Source of the DNA: Talinum fruticosum
Taxonomy: Eukaryota; Streptophyta; Magnoliopsida; Caryophyllales; Talinaceae
Assembly (NCBI GenBank): GCA_021018815.1
Contig: JAITYX010000005.1
Location: 10,586,001 to 10,650,000, forward strand
Length of the DNA: 64,000 nucleotides
Direction of reading: 5' to 3'
Below are positions 34,487 to 46,540 of the stretch, one piece after another. The notes under the pieces were generated by a model. It was not told the origin of the DNA and did no database searches. It saw only the letters and a list, made by a program, of their open reading frames with translations. Each line of letters opens with the position of its first letter. Position 1 is the first letter of the stretch. Made by a program: the position numbers and the translations under genes.

Positions 34487-37400
34487 TGTAAGACTCGTAA
34501 TTTTGGGTTAGTAGTTATATGAATTAAGTTAATTATTTAGTCTTAATTAGATAGAGTAGGTCGAGTAACTAAAATATATACCTAGATATATATATTCGTG
34601 AATTTATTTACGCGAATTCTATTAGTTCACATAACTATTATTAGTGAAGCGTATTAATTTCTTCCTCCAAATTTCCCCGGACTAGCTAAATAAAGACCCA
34701 AGGCCGTTTATAACCCTTATTTGGGATTAATCTAGGTAATGCTTAATAAAAAAAAAAAAGAGGAATGAAAGGGGAAGGATTAAGGGATAAGTTGGGGGTC
34801 TTATAGGGGTTAGAAGGCCGAGAATTAAGCGGTGAAGAGAGAGAGAAGTAAGGAGGGAAGGCTCGGAGGCCCTGGGTAAAACAAAGAAAGGGAAAAGCGA
34901 GAAGGAGAATCGAGAGCGAGAGAGAGAGGGAGCCGGTAGCTCGCTCGAACGCGCGATTGGCCGGTGGGAAAAGGGAAAGCGAGGGCTTGGGAAGGCGAAA
35001 AGGGAAAGAAAGAGAGCAAAGGAAGAAGGGAAGAGGGAGGACCAAGAGAGAGGAAAAGAGAGGGAGAGAAGGCGAGCGGTGCAAGGGCTAGGGAGACCGA
35101 GGGGGATCGGCGACCACCGCGGACTGAAGGCGGCAGCCGGCGACGCGAGTAGGTGGTGAGCAAAGGAAGAGAACGAGAGATTGGGACAAAGCGAGAGAAG
35201 CAGAAAGGAGATCGGAGGCTGGCGTGGAAAGCAAGAGAAGGACGACCGACGAGCAAGGGTACACGGCGAGCGAAGAAGGGGCGACGATGAGGCAGCGATG
35301 GTAGAGCGAGAAATGGGAGGGAAACCCGAGCGAAACCCGAGCGAGAGAGAGGAGGTGAGAACCAGAGGCAAAGGGGGTGAGGATGAAGCAAAGGGCTGAA
35401 GTGAAGAACCGAGAGAGAGACCGAGGGCGAGTGGTGGAGGATGAAATAAGGAAGAAAAAGGAAAAGGCAAATCAAGGCAATTATCCAAAACCCTAGAATT
35501 CCGGATGGGTAGTCCTATACTCTAAACTATTAGTAATTTCGAAACCCAAATAGATTTATTGTGATTATTGAATGTTAATGCTATTAGCATTGAATGTTTA
35601 TGCTATTAAACGAGTTTAGTAGTTGCTAAAAGTTGAATTAAGAGCTTTGAAGGGATTTGGTAGTTGGTTAAGCTTGAATTGGAAACCAGGGAATTCGGAC
35701 AAAGTTAGGTTGCTTGGGTATAGTGAATAGTATCGAGATTTCAGTCGGTTGGGGATGAGCACGTTGTGGTTTGGGTATAAATTATGAATTAATATTTCAG
35801 ATTGAGCCTTAGAGATTTACTAAACTTGAGGCGTTAAGAAATGATTGCTAATATTGGGAAATAATTAGTGAAGTATAAATAGGAGCATGAATTCTTATTG
35901 ATGGATGCACAATTGAGGCATGGGAGTGAGAAATGGGTGATTGTCGGGTTAATTGTGTTCAAAATATATTTAAGTCCTCGAGGTTGAACTAAACGTGAAG
36001 GTAAGCGAAGCTAGCGGAAATTGAGTGATGAAAGCTAATTAAGAGTTATATAACCGAGGATGGGCGACCAAGAGTTGATGAATAAGGTAGAGATATAAAA
36101 TGGGAATTTGAGATAGGGAAATGGCGAGTTGGGGATGGCGAGGTTAAAGCTGAGTTGGATGCATATCTAAAATCCTTGAGAATGAATTGAACTAGAAGGT
36201 AAATGGAGCTAAAGAAAATTTAGTAAAGTATGTTTAAGAGCTATATGGCTAAGTATGGGCAAGAAGAGTTTGACTAGTAAGGTGAAGGCGTAATCGGAGA
36301 AAAGGCAAAGATGGAAAATTGTAGGGAATTGGAACGATTGAGTTACGAGGAACTACTTGTGGTTATTGTTACTCGGAAAAGGGAATTAAAGTTACTAAAT
36401 TGGTGAATTTAGAAAGGTACGAGTTGGAGAGGAGCTAAGAATGACTATCTATGTTGAATTATGGCTATATGTGCAAGTGATTGTGTTAAACGATGTTCGA
36501 AAGTAATTTTGAAATAAGTTATGTATTTTATGCGAATGATCCTTGAATACAACTTCTTGTTAACTGCTTTTCAAACTTGAAATGTGTTCTAAAGAAGTGA
36601 AACTGATTGACAAAGTGAATTTAGAGGGGTGGCACGTGGTGCTATGCCTTTTAAGATATTAAAACCGATTTGAGATTTTGATTCAAAACGAAGTTTGATA
36701 AGTGATTGTGATCACTTCGTTTTAAACGAATTTTGGGCTAAGGATTGTTTAGACCGAGAGGAAGGAGGCGGTCGTGCGTATCGGGACATGAGGTCCTTAC
36801 TTATCGGGATGCCCACCAACTAGAGAGGTTGATTCTTTCCTGATGAGGAAAGCGGAGTCTTCCAGGTATTTGACTATAGATAGGTCCCCGGAACTTGAGT
36901 CATAGGGTCGTGCCCTCGAGAAATCGTCCGGTGCTAGTTCAATTGTCTAAAGCCCCGGAAAGATATTCAGTCTAGGACTGAAAGTATTTGAAAGAAAGTG
37001 CAGGTGGTACCTTGTTTAAAGTGATTCAATTCCCAAAATGATTGCAATCTGTGCTTTTGAATGATTGAAGTGTTATGAGCTTTATGTTGCAAATGATTTC
37101 AAGAGATTTCATTGAAAAGTATATAGATTTGTATTATGTTATTACGCTTTCGCCAATTTCATTATTATGAGTAATATGTGAAGAATTTCCATTTTAAGAG
37201 TGTGAGACTTCCGGTGAGCCTCGTGGTTTATTGCTCACCCTCACAAATTCCCCCTTTCCCGAGTCTTGCAGGTACCCTCTCGGGAGTTATGTGTGGTACT
37301 TAGCATATTCTGGACTCCGCTAATTGCCATTTTCTAGTTGCTGAGCGATTCGAATCCCGAATGTGTATTTCTTATATTTCTAAGTATTGTACTTGAAATT

Positions 37401-37758
37401 TAGTTCATGTAGTTTGTACCGGATGTATAGTAAACCATTTAGATTGTTTTAAGTTTTATCGCATGATTGGTTGGACTCCGGCGTGTGGCCGTTGAGTTGT
37501 ATACTTTAAGCGTGTGGCTCATTGAGTTATGTTATGATTTTTATGCAGGGTTTCAAGGCTTCAAGTCTAGACGATAGCCCATATTACGAACAGTAACTCT
37601 GCGGAAATTTTTAGGAAATCTCAAATTCTTTTGGAAAACCACCTTTATTACCTCTAAGTTGGAATTATAAAGCCAAACCAACACCTGAAATAGCCTTGGG
37701 AGTTCCTTTGAGAAACTCTAGTGATGTAATACTCCTAGGGGTGTTTTGGGGTGTTACA
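34487..37758 (+). mobile_element. Solo LTR, large family, plus strand, with perfect ATAAT duplication
   Basis: Begins TGTAAGACTCGTAATTTT and ends GGGGTGTTACA. ATAAT flanks both sides (34482-34486 and 37759-37763). 3272 bases, same family as 24188-26991. It sits inside the CACTA element, whose sequence resumes directly after it. Confidence 0.92.
34727..35488 (-). other. 253-aa low-complexity ORF in the GA-rich part of the solo LTR
   Basis: The longest minus-strand frame of this region, antisense to the LTR. Its product is almost wholly Ser, Leu, Pro, Phe and Arg because the DNA strand is CT-rich; two other frames (216 and 113 aa) are open for the same reason. No domain, signal or conserved motif was recognised. 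An open frame in every register indicates base composition, not selection. The same segment in the sister LTR is 26270-26700. Confidence 0.5.
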
Positions 37759-37797
37759 ATAATACTCCTTGACAATGCTATCCTCCGTAATCAATGC

Positions 37798-37819
37798 ATA
37801 TATATATATATATATATAA
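37798..37819. repeat. (TA)n microsatellite
   Basis: Uninterrupted TA run of 22 bases, shortly after the right end of the solo LTR. Confidence 0.9.
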
Positions 37820-37939
37820 TTATTTATTTATTAAAACAGACAAATGAAGTGATGAATAAGAACATCTAAATACACCAAGGCATCTAAATACATGATTTCA
37901 TAGGCATTCTTGTAGTTCTCCACTTATTCCTAACATAAG

Positions 37940-39340
37940 TGATGTATTTAGATGAAAACGGTGGATGAAGGCAACATACTGCTAAAAGAGAAAAAGGAAT
38001 ATGATGAAAGAGGGTAGAACTCATCTATTTGTAGACAAAAATATAACTTTAGACATGTACATGAGAAGCTGTTGTCATAGGTGACTGTCAACAATGGTTA
38101 TACATCTATTCTTTTCAAAGTATCATTCTTAAAGTCCTATAACAATAGTTTCAGTACTCGTAACCATTGTTAAATACATATGACAACAGTTCTCATCAAG
38201 GAATCGTTGTTAAAAAGGGCTCATTAACTCTTTTAATAACGGTTGTTTTATAGGAACCGTTGCCAAATGTCAATGGAATCGATTATAGAGGAGAAATCTT
38301 TGGCATAGAGTATTCTATGGAACAATTGGCAAACAGCCATGAATGAATGAAGAAGATATTCACTTCATTTCTTTTTTAATATATTATAAATGTATCAAAT
38401 CCGGAGGAGAAAGCCGTGTCATGGAGTAATGCATAGAAGAATTGGAGAACAACTATGAATGCTTGAAGGTTTATAGAAAGATAATTATTGCAGTAACTTA
38501 TGGACAACAAGAGAGAGAAAGTTTGGGAACTCAAAATTGTGAGGAGTTAAGAGAGAGAAAGGTAATGGAAATAATGTCTTCCATCATGTTTCCTTCTACG
38601 ACCCTAATGGTTTTCACTCCCCTTAAAGTAAATGTTCCATGGGGTACAGTCAATTCTATGTTTCCTAACTTCATTTGTTGAGTTTGTAGATTCTGAACAA
38701 CGTGGTATAGATATAGATTTTACTGATAAAGGAGAAAGTGGTGGATGAAGGCGATGTAGGGTTACAAGATGAGATGCTAAAGCGAGGGCAAAATTCATCT
38801 ATTTATAAAAAGTCGGACTTTCAACAACAGTTGTACATAAGAACCGTTGTCATAGGTACAGTTCACATAAGAAAGTCCTATGACAATGGTTCTTACCAAT
38901 TAATCAATGTTAAAGTCATATGACAACGGTTATTGTGAAGTAATCGTTGTCAAAGTCCTATGACAATGGTTCTTGTTAAGGAACCATTGTTAAAAAGCAT
39001 AATTTGTTAAGTTTTTGAATTCCGAAACAAAGTGGTATAGAAACAAATTTTTATTACTCAGGAAAAGAAAAAAGAGAGAGTGGTGGATGACGGCGGCTAA
39101 GGGTTTAAAAGAGAAAATGGATATGATGAAAGAGTGCAGAGCTCATCTATTTATAAAAAACAATATGACTTTTAACAACGGTTCTTTTAAAAAACCGTTT
39201 GTAATAGGGTGTTCTAAACAACAATTCAACATAACAACCATTGTCATAGGTCATCCATTTCCAAAATTTTTATTTATAAAGGAAATTTATAAACAAATGT
39301 TCTTTAGAGAATCATTGTAATAGGATATTTTCGACAATGG
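37940..39340 (+). repeat. CACTA subterminal modules
   Basis: Three degenerate copies of a roughly 300-base module start with gtggtggatgaaggcg-like sequence (about 37960, 38728, 39078). They continue to tcatctatttataaaa (about 38020, 38796, 39143). They then enter a cluster of gttgtcataggt / gacaacggtt words. Between the first and second are two copies of the accatgaatgcttg-type module also seen at 34213. Short ORFs here (38442-38681, 39015-39320) run through the modules and are not credible genes. Confidence 0.6.
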
Positions 39341-40291
39341 TTCTGTCTAAGGACCCTTGACACATGTCCTACCCTGGATATGAAAAAAGTTCTTTTTGTT
39401 GAAAAAAATCTAACATGCTATGGTTCTATGTTTGCGTTCTTTTTAGAGGAACCCGACTACATTCTCACTCCTCTGTCTATAAAAAAAACATTCTCCCTCC
39501 CTGTCACTCAACTTTTGACTGATAAGTGCATGCAATGCATTAGTTTCTTAGGTGTTTTGATACTTTTCTTTGGGAAATTAAGTTAATTGGAGGGTGTTTA
39601 TGCTCCATTTTCAATTTTACGCTTGTGTTTTTTTTTGTTTTGAGATGATTGTGCAGATTTGATCACTAATACCAAGTATTCCTGATATTAGTGAGTGTTT
39701 CAAGAATTAAGAAGACCAAAACGGTCCAACTTTGCAGTCAAAACGACTATTCCTCTTGAATTCTCGAAGTCCGCACTTCCAAGCAACTAACACGGGCCAC
39801 CCGTGTCCATTGACATGGCCCATGTTGGAGGTGAGCTTGCCTACGAGCTTTGCATCGAGCACGAGTTGGCCGTGTCCGTTGACACGACCCGTTTTTAGCA
39901 TTTTCGTCAAGTTTTGATGATCCAACAGCCAACATGGGCAGCTCGTGTCAATGGACACGGCTTGTGTTGGTGGTAACTTCGTCGAGACACTTCAATTTCG
40001 GCTTTTGATTGCCTCTTAATGACTTATTTAAGCCAATTTTTGGCTAGATTTTGAGGCATTCATTAGTAGTTCATCCTCCATATCCATTGCCATCATCCTA
40101 CCTTCATTCATCCACATTAACCAAATACAATAGAAGATCAAAGAAGAAGTTTGAAGCAGTTACGGAATTTCCATTCGAAGTCGAGAGATTCAAGTGGGGT
40201 TCTTCAAGTCTATCATCTTACTTCTTCGTTTCTTACTATTTGAGGTTTGATTTTCATGTATTGGATTTTTTTAAGTTTTCAATAACGATGT

Positions 40292-41800
40292 TGAAGACTC
40301 GGACCTTACATATATATCATTCTGAGTTCCATCAAGGGATTAGGTATAAGACTTCATCTCTCATAAGGTTTTGATTAAAAGTCATTATATCTCGCTTTAA
40401 TAGCTTTTTGAGTGATATAGCATCTTTTACGAGTGTTACGGAATCTATCGTATATATTCTCACTTGATACTCGACCGACTCGTAAAGCATACTCTTGCAT
40501 GCCACTTCACACACAGTTTCGAGTCACTCGGACAACACTCGGATATATTACATATTCAAACACTTGTTCTAGTTTGCATAAACTCGTTCGACTTCATGAT
40601 CTAAGTTTGATTGGATTACTTGAGCTAATTCATCTTTCTAAGTCATCATGCTTGGTTTGAACATTGGCAGTCTAGATCAAGTCTTTCCACTCGATGTTAT
40701 TTATCTTACTTGCTTGACTTCTAGACCGACTCGGATGGAATTTGAGTGTAATGGATATTAGACTCGGAAAATTCTATTTCTTTTCGACTCGGATAATTAT
40801 GCACTTAATTATCTTAATTAAAATTATTATCCGTGTCTAATCTTAGACCAAAGTATTTTATACTTTGAGAACCAAATTGATTTATTTTTGTATGTTATTT
40901 AAACGAGGCTATCATATTTTTGAATTACAAAAGTAACCGGCTTCAAAACATTAAATCACCAGCAGACAAGGCTTTTTCCACCTCGACCAAGGCGCAGACA
41001 CTATGTCGTGGTTGTCATGTTTCAAAACTCAATGGTGGTTTCCACCCTACTTTTCGGACACCACCAGTGGATTGGGACTTCCAAAGGAGTCAAGAGCCGT
41101 TGCCCAATGTTAACACCTCAACGGATATTTTCTAAGTAACTCGGAAAATCCATTGTAACGGTCACAAAGGACTTCCAGTCGAAGATAGTCACAACGGCTA
41201 ATCTGCTTTATTATCTATAAATAGAAGCCAAGTCTCAAGACTTGAAGATTATTGAAACAACTATCAATACACGTACTTAAGCAAAAGTCATTTTATTTGT
41301 ACTCAATCTTCTACTTACAACTCAAACTCGTATTTAATATCTTTCGAGTCGTAAGGTCTTGTAATCGCTTACAAACACTCACTCTTACTTTCGAGTAAGG
41401 TCCCTTGACCGAGCTATAAGGGTTAACTCAGCTCGGTTGTCCCTAACTCGTAAAGGTTACCTTAGTTAGGAAGTACTAGATTAGAAAAGGTAATTTCGAG
41501 TCTAAGAAAATCTTGTAAGGAATTGTCTAAGGGAGCAATTCTGGTTAAGTCTTTCTACCGTATTTTGTGGATTCAAAATAGTGGATTTGACTTGGTGCTT
41601 GGATTAGCACCGACCGTGGTTTTCTGCCCCAGGAGGGTTTCCACGTAATTTTCTGAGTTAGCACTTTTCCGAGTCCAATCTAGACTCATACTCTCCACGG
41701 AGTCATCTCTACTTTTATTCTTCCTTTATTTGCTTAAAATTCCTCATCACCTTATTCACCCCCTCTAGGGTGACTCAGTCTCTCCAAGAGCAAACCTTCA
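40292..41800 (+). mobile_element. SIRE 5' LTR
   Basis: 1509 bases, TGAAGACTCGGACC to CCAAGAGCAAACCTTCA. It matches the 3' LTR closely over the full length by eye, with scattered substitutions and small gaps. TATA at 41215. ORFs inside it (40433-40660, 40920-41135) also occur as fragments in the other LTR copies and are not genes. Confidence 0.92.
41215..41224 (+). promoter_or_regulatory. TATA box of the SIRE 5' LTR
   Basis: CTATAAATAG followed by aagcc. Present at the same place in the 3' LTR (54071), the solo LTR (55955) and, reversed, in the inverted solo LTR (44521-44512). Confidence 0.65.
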
Positions 41801-41802
41801 AT

Positions 41803-41813
41803 TGGTATCGAGC
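41803..41813 (+). other. SIRE primer-binding site
   Basis: TGGTATCGAGC two bases after the LTR end. It equals the usual initiator-tRNA-Met PBS (TGGTATCAGAGC) with one base deleted. Confidence 0.75.
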
Positions 41814-41859
41814 CTAGCCTTTCATAAAGGATCTAACCATCCAAAGGTTTAAAGATCAA

Positions 41860-43680
41860 ATGGCTCGTAACAATGGAGAGTTCGATGAAGGAAGATTTTT
41901 CAGCAGACCACCAAAGTTCAAAGGATCTAACTTCGTGCACTTGAAGAAGCTCATGGAATGTTTCCTGTTGGATCATGATGAGGATGTCCGGAACATCATA
42001 CAAGTAGGCAACTACATTCCCATGAAGACGGAAGAAACAAGACTCATGCCCAAGACAAAGGCCGAGTTCACTCGCTGATGAAGCGAGAGAAATTGAGAAA
42101 GAACTTCAAGGCGATGAACATTCCGATGTGCGCCATCAGCTCGTAAGAGTACAACCGAGTGTCCGCTCGTGACACAGCCAAAGAAGTGTGGGACACACTC
42201 GGTCAACACTTATGAAGGCACAAGCCAGGTCGGACAAGCGAAGATAAGCCTATATCTTCACAAGTATGAGCTGTTCAAAATGAAGTAAGAAGAAAACATC
42301 ACTCAAATGTTCATCCGCTTCACCGAAATAACAAACAATCTCAAATATCCGGGTAGAAAGATTTCCCACGAGGAGATGTGCAGAAAGATACTCGAAGCCT
42401 ACCCAAGAGAAGATGGGGTCCCAAGGTGACGGCCATTGAAGAGGCTCAAAACCTGTCCCAACTCAAGCCGGACGAACTCATTGGGAAGCTACTCACCCAC
42501 GGGATCCATCTAAAAGAGGAGGACGTAGAGGTTAGCACCAAAAAGAACATTGCACTTAAAGCCTCGAAAACCGAGAGAAGCAAATCTGAGTTCATCGGAC
42601 TTAGAAGAGGATCCCATGGCACTCATCGCTAGAGGCTGTAAGAGAATGATGAAGCACAAGAGATGGGATAAGAAGCCAAGAGAAGAGTTCTATAAGAAAG
42701 ACAAGAAGGATAGAAAAGGTAAGCACTCTTCCCCTTCAAAGTTATCTTTACCTAAGAACTCTAGCCGTTTTGAATGTGGCAGCAAGGACCACATAGTCAA
42801 GGACTGTCCCAAGAGAAAGAGGGACAGAAAGAAGAAAAAGGCTATGATGGCCACATGGAGTGATGAAGACTCACTAGAAGATGATGAGGACTCGGATGAC
42901 TCAAAATGTCCGATGGCACTCTCGACTCGAAGCTGAAATAGAGTTAGACTCGGATCACTCGAGCAGTGAGGAAACAAATCCTCGGGAGGTAATTGAATAC
43001 TTCCTCAAATTCTCCAAAGTTGATTTAGCCAAATATATTTTTACTTTGGAAGAAAAGTCCAATTCGATTCTTCTCGGTTTAAAGAACAACTTGAGTCAAT
43101 TACTTCGAGAGCATCTCATTGAAAAATGAATTGGAAAAACTGAGACTTACTCTAAGAGAACTCAAGACTAGTGCTCAATCTAATGAGACTGAGTCCGAGT
43201 CACTCGAAGAGAGAATGAGCAATTGAAACAAAAGCTCAACGAGTCTCAAGAGCTTGTTTTAAAATTTACTCAAGGTCAGAAAAACCTTGATAAGCTCTTA
43301 AGATCTCAATGTGTCTTCTTCGGAAAAGAAGGACTTGGTTTTAACAAAGAGGAGGAATCCAATTCCTACTTAGAACTTTTCAAAAAGATTTCAGAACTAT
43401 GAAGTTTCGGAAGGTCGAGCACGAGTCCCATTCATAAGAATGAAAGGAGGACTGAGTCCGGACCAAGCATACGTAAGAAAACTTTCTCCACCGGTTTATA
43501 AGAGAAAAACTTTTCAAAAGAAAGAGACACAAACTTAGTTCTTTAAAAGAAAGACTCAGAATTAGACCAAACCCAAAGTTATTCAAATCTGGTTTCCCAA
43601 GAGTCTACTTCCTTAGAAGAGGACCACATCAAAGGGAGTTACTTGGGTTCGTTAGAGGAAGTGAGAAAGGTTAGTTTGTT
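41860..43680 (+). pseudogene. SIRE gag with coiled-coil extension (broken)
   Basis: Capsid and RNA-binding protein of the element. ATG at 41860 opens MARNNGEFDEGRFFSRPPKF. The UBN2/gag-polypeptide core follows in shifted frames (YNRVSARDTAKEVWDTLG near 42155, KVTAIEEAQNLSQLKPDELIG near 42430). The CCHC knuckle near 42766 reads RFECGSKDHIVKDCP, so its first Cys is Arg (CGT). An acidic stretch follows (42860-42900). A long Leu/Lys/Glu-rich region (42950-43400, e.g. KLNESQELVLKFTQGQKN) matches the coiled-coil extension of SIRE gags. Stops and shifts occur near 42077, 42280 and 42940. Confidence 0.82.
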
Positions 43681-43689
43681 TCGACTTGC

Positions 43690-43861
43690 AGGTAGCTCGA
43701 AAAGAACAAAAGGGCATTGGTACCTAAACAGTGGATGCTCACGCCACATGTTAGGAGATTCAAGACTCTTTTCCGAGTTAGAAGAATACAAGAGATGACA
43801 CCAAGGCGAGATAATTGGGATAGGCAAGATTGGAAAAGGAAGCAATCCGGTCAGCCCAGTA
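43690..43861 (+). pseudogene. SIRE protease (catalytic Asp lost, interrupted)
   Basis: The copia protease signature reads WYLNSGCSRHMLGD at 43718-43759. The family has WYLDSGCSRHMTGD, so the catalytic Asp codon is Asn (AAC, 43727-43729). The frame continues with EIIGIGKIGKGS. It is then cut by the inverted LTR at 43862 and resumes after 45426 with NLVGRLKYNLLS. Confidence 0.78.
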
Positions 43862-45426
43862 TGAAGGTTTGCTCTTGGAGAAGTTAAGTCACCCTAGAGG
43901 GGGTGAATAAGGTGATGAGGAAATTCGCTCGAGTTAAACACTTGATATGATTTTGAAGAGAGTGTGAGTCAAGAATGAACTTAGAAAAACACCGACTCGA
44001 AATAAGTGGAAGATGAAGATACAGATTGGACAAAACATTAAATGCATGCCGAGTCTAGATTGGACTCGGAAAAGTATCAACTCGTAAATTACGTGGAAAC
44101 CCTCCTGGGGCAGAAAACCACGGACCGTGCTAATCCAAGCACGAAGTCAAATCCACTATTTTGAATCCACAAAATACAGTATAATGACTCAACTTAAGTT
44201 TCTCCCTTAGACAACTCCTTACGAGTTTTTCCTAGACTCGAAATTCCTTTATCCGATCTTATACTTCCTAACCGAGATAACCTTTACAGCTAGGGACAAC
44301 CGAGCTGAGATAACCCTTACAGCTCAGTCAAGGGACCTTACTCGAAGGTAAGAATAAGTGTTTGTGATCGATTACAAGACCTTACAACTTAGAGAATATT
44401 AATTACGAGTTGGAGTTGTAAGTAGAAGATTGAATTTAAATACAAAGACTTTTGCTCAAATATGTGTATTGACAGTTGGTTCAGCAATCTTCAAGTCTTG
44501 AGAATTGGCTTCTATTTATAGATGACCAAGCGGACTAGCCGTTGTGACCATCTTCCGACTGGAAAGTCCTTTGTGACCGTTGTAGCGAGTTGATGTATGT
44601 TCGTTGGGCAATGACTCTTAGCTTCTTTGGAAGTCCCAAAACCATTGGCGGTGTCTTGAAAAGCAAGGGGAAACTACCGTTAAGCTTAGCGTTGTAGATT
44701 TCCGCTTTGGAGACAGACAACCCCGACACGATGTGTCTGGGGCTAGGTCGTAGATGGAAAAAGCCTTGTCTCGCTGGTGATTTGACGTTTTGAAGTCGGT
44801 TACTTTTGTAATTCAAAAATAGGATAGCCTCGTTTGAATAACCTACAAAAGTAAATCAATTTGGTTCTCAAGGTATAAAATACTTTGGTCCAAGATTAGA
44901 CACAGATAATAAATTATTTAAGATAATTAAGTTCATAATTATCCGAGTCATAAAAACGAATGGAATTTTCCGAGTCTAATATCCATGAGACTCAAAATCT
45001 ATCTCGAGTCGAGTCTAAGAGAGAATCAAGTCAAATAAAGAATATTAGACTTGATTTAAACAAAGCAAAGTTCAAACAAAATATGCTGATTTAGAAGATT
45101 GAATTATCAATGTAATTTTTCTTTTGCACATGAAATCGAGATCTGCGGTTGTGCAAAATAGAACAAGTGTTTGAACATGCGATAAATCTGAGTGTTGTCC
45201 GAGTGACTCGTAACGAGTGTGTGAACAGAGTATGCTTTCGAGTCGGTCGGAATCAAGTAAGAATATATGCAATGGTTTCGTAACACTCGTAAAAGATGAT
45301 CTGTCACTCAAAAAAGTTTCTAAGGCACATAGAATGACTTGAAATCAAAACCTTATGAGAGCTGAAGTCTTATACCCGATTCTTTGATGGAAGTCGGATG
45401 ATGTATATGTAAAGTCCGAGTCTTCA
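43862..45426 (-). mobile_element. Inverted SIRE solo LTR inside the SIRE element
   Basis: 1565 bases. On the plus strand it begins TGAAGGTTTGCTCTTGG and ends CCGAGTCTTCA, the exact reverse of the SIRE LTR ends. Flanks CAGTA (43857-43861) and CAAGTA (45427-45432) agree apart from one extra A. The protease-integrase reading continues across it, so it is a clean insertion. Its ORFs (44535-44816, 45072-45311) are LTR sequence. Confidence 0.92.
44512..44521 (-). promoter_or_regulatory. TATA box of the inverted SIRE LTR
   Basis: CTATAAATAG on the minus strand, directing transcription leftwards, antisense to the host element's gag. Confidence 0.6.
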
Positions 45427-46540
45427 CAAGTAAACCTTGTCGGACGATTAAAGTACAATTTGCTCAAGCATCTCTCAACTGTGTGACAAAGGTCAAGAGG
45501 TAAGATTCACTCGGACCAACAGCTATATCTCCGATGATGCTACCAAAGAAATCAAGCTCTCGGGTAAGAGATCAGGTAACACTTATAATATTCCTCTTTC
45601 GACCCGAGTCGAATTTATCATGCTTAAAAGCATCTCTTCATGATGATTCATGGACATGGCATCGTAGACTAGGTCATGTTAGCATGCATACCATTAAGAA
45701 ACTTGCATCTCATGGTTTAGTCGGAGGATTGCCCAATTGTGCATTTAAGAAAGATAAAATCTGTGAAACATGCACAAAAGGGAAACAAGTTAGATCATCT
45801 TTCAAATCTCTGAAAACTGTTTCCACATCCAAGGTGCTTGAAATGTTGCATATGGATTTATGTGGTGAAATCCCTGTCAAGAGTCTCGGAGGTGAATCAT
45901 ATGTGCTTGTTATTGTTGATGACTACTCACGATTTACCTGGGTGTATTTTCTTAAGCACAAAAATGAAGCTTTCAAAGAGTTCAGCAAGCTCTGCAGGAA
46001 AATCCAAGTTGAGTCTCGGACTCGGATCTAGAGAATTCGAACCGACCATGGAAGGGAGTTCGACTACTTAGAGTTTGCAGAGTTTTGTGATAAGAGTGGC
46101 ATCTCTCACAACTTTTCAGCACCAAGAATTCCTCAACAAAATGGAGTGGTGGAGAGAAAGAACATAACTCTCGAAGAAATAGCAAAGACAATGATGATTG
46201 AACACAATCTATCCTACTATTTCTAGGCTGAGGCAATCAACATAGCAAACTACACATTGAATAGATGCCTCATCGGACCCATCTTGAAGAAAACACCATA
46301 TGAGCTCTACAAAGGGAAGAAACCCAATATTTCATACTTCATACCCTTTGGATGTAAGTGCTTTGTTCATAACAATGGTAAGGATCACCTAACCAAGTTT
46401 GATGCTAGGTGAGATGAATGTATTTTTCTTGGTTATTCATCTCAAAGCAAAGCATATCGTATTTTCAATAAAAGAACTAATAAAGTGGAAGAAAGTATCC
46501 ACATTGTGTTTGATGAGATTGAACAGGAAAAACCAAGTGA
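45427..46540 (+). pseudogene. SIRE integrase (three in-frame stops)
   Basis: Would insert the element cDNA. The zinc-binding GAG-pre-integrase part shows WHRRLGHVSMHTIKKL (45660-45700) with the CETCTKGKQ cysteines near 45765. The catalytic core has HMDLCGEIPVKS (Asp near 45850), RTDHGREF (second Asp near 46043) and QQNGVVERKN (Glu near 46150), so all DDE residues remain. A C-terminal part follows (FLGYSSQSKAYRIFNKRT near 46430). The frame is continuous except for TAG near 46029, TAG near 46226 and TGA near 46411. This is the best-preserved part of the element's pol. Confidence 0.88.

Noticed and set aside
34727..35488. 253-aa minus-strand ORF as a possible protein gene
   Set aside because: Lies in a solo LTR, is open in several frames because of CT composition, and lacks any motif; kept only as an LTR segment.
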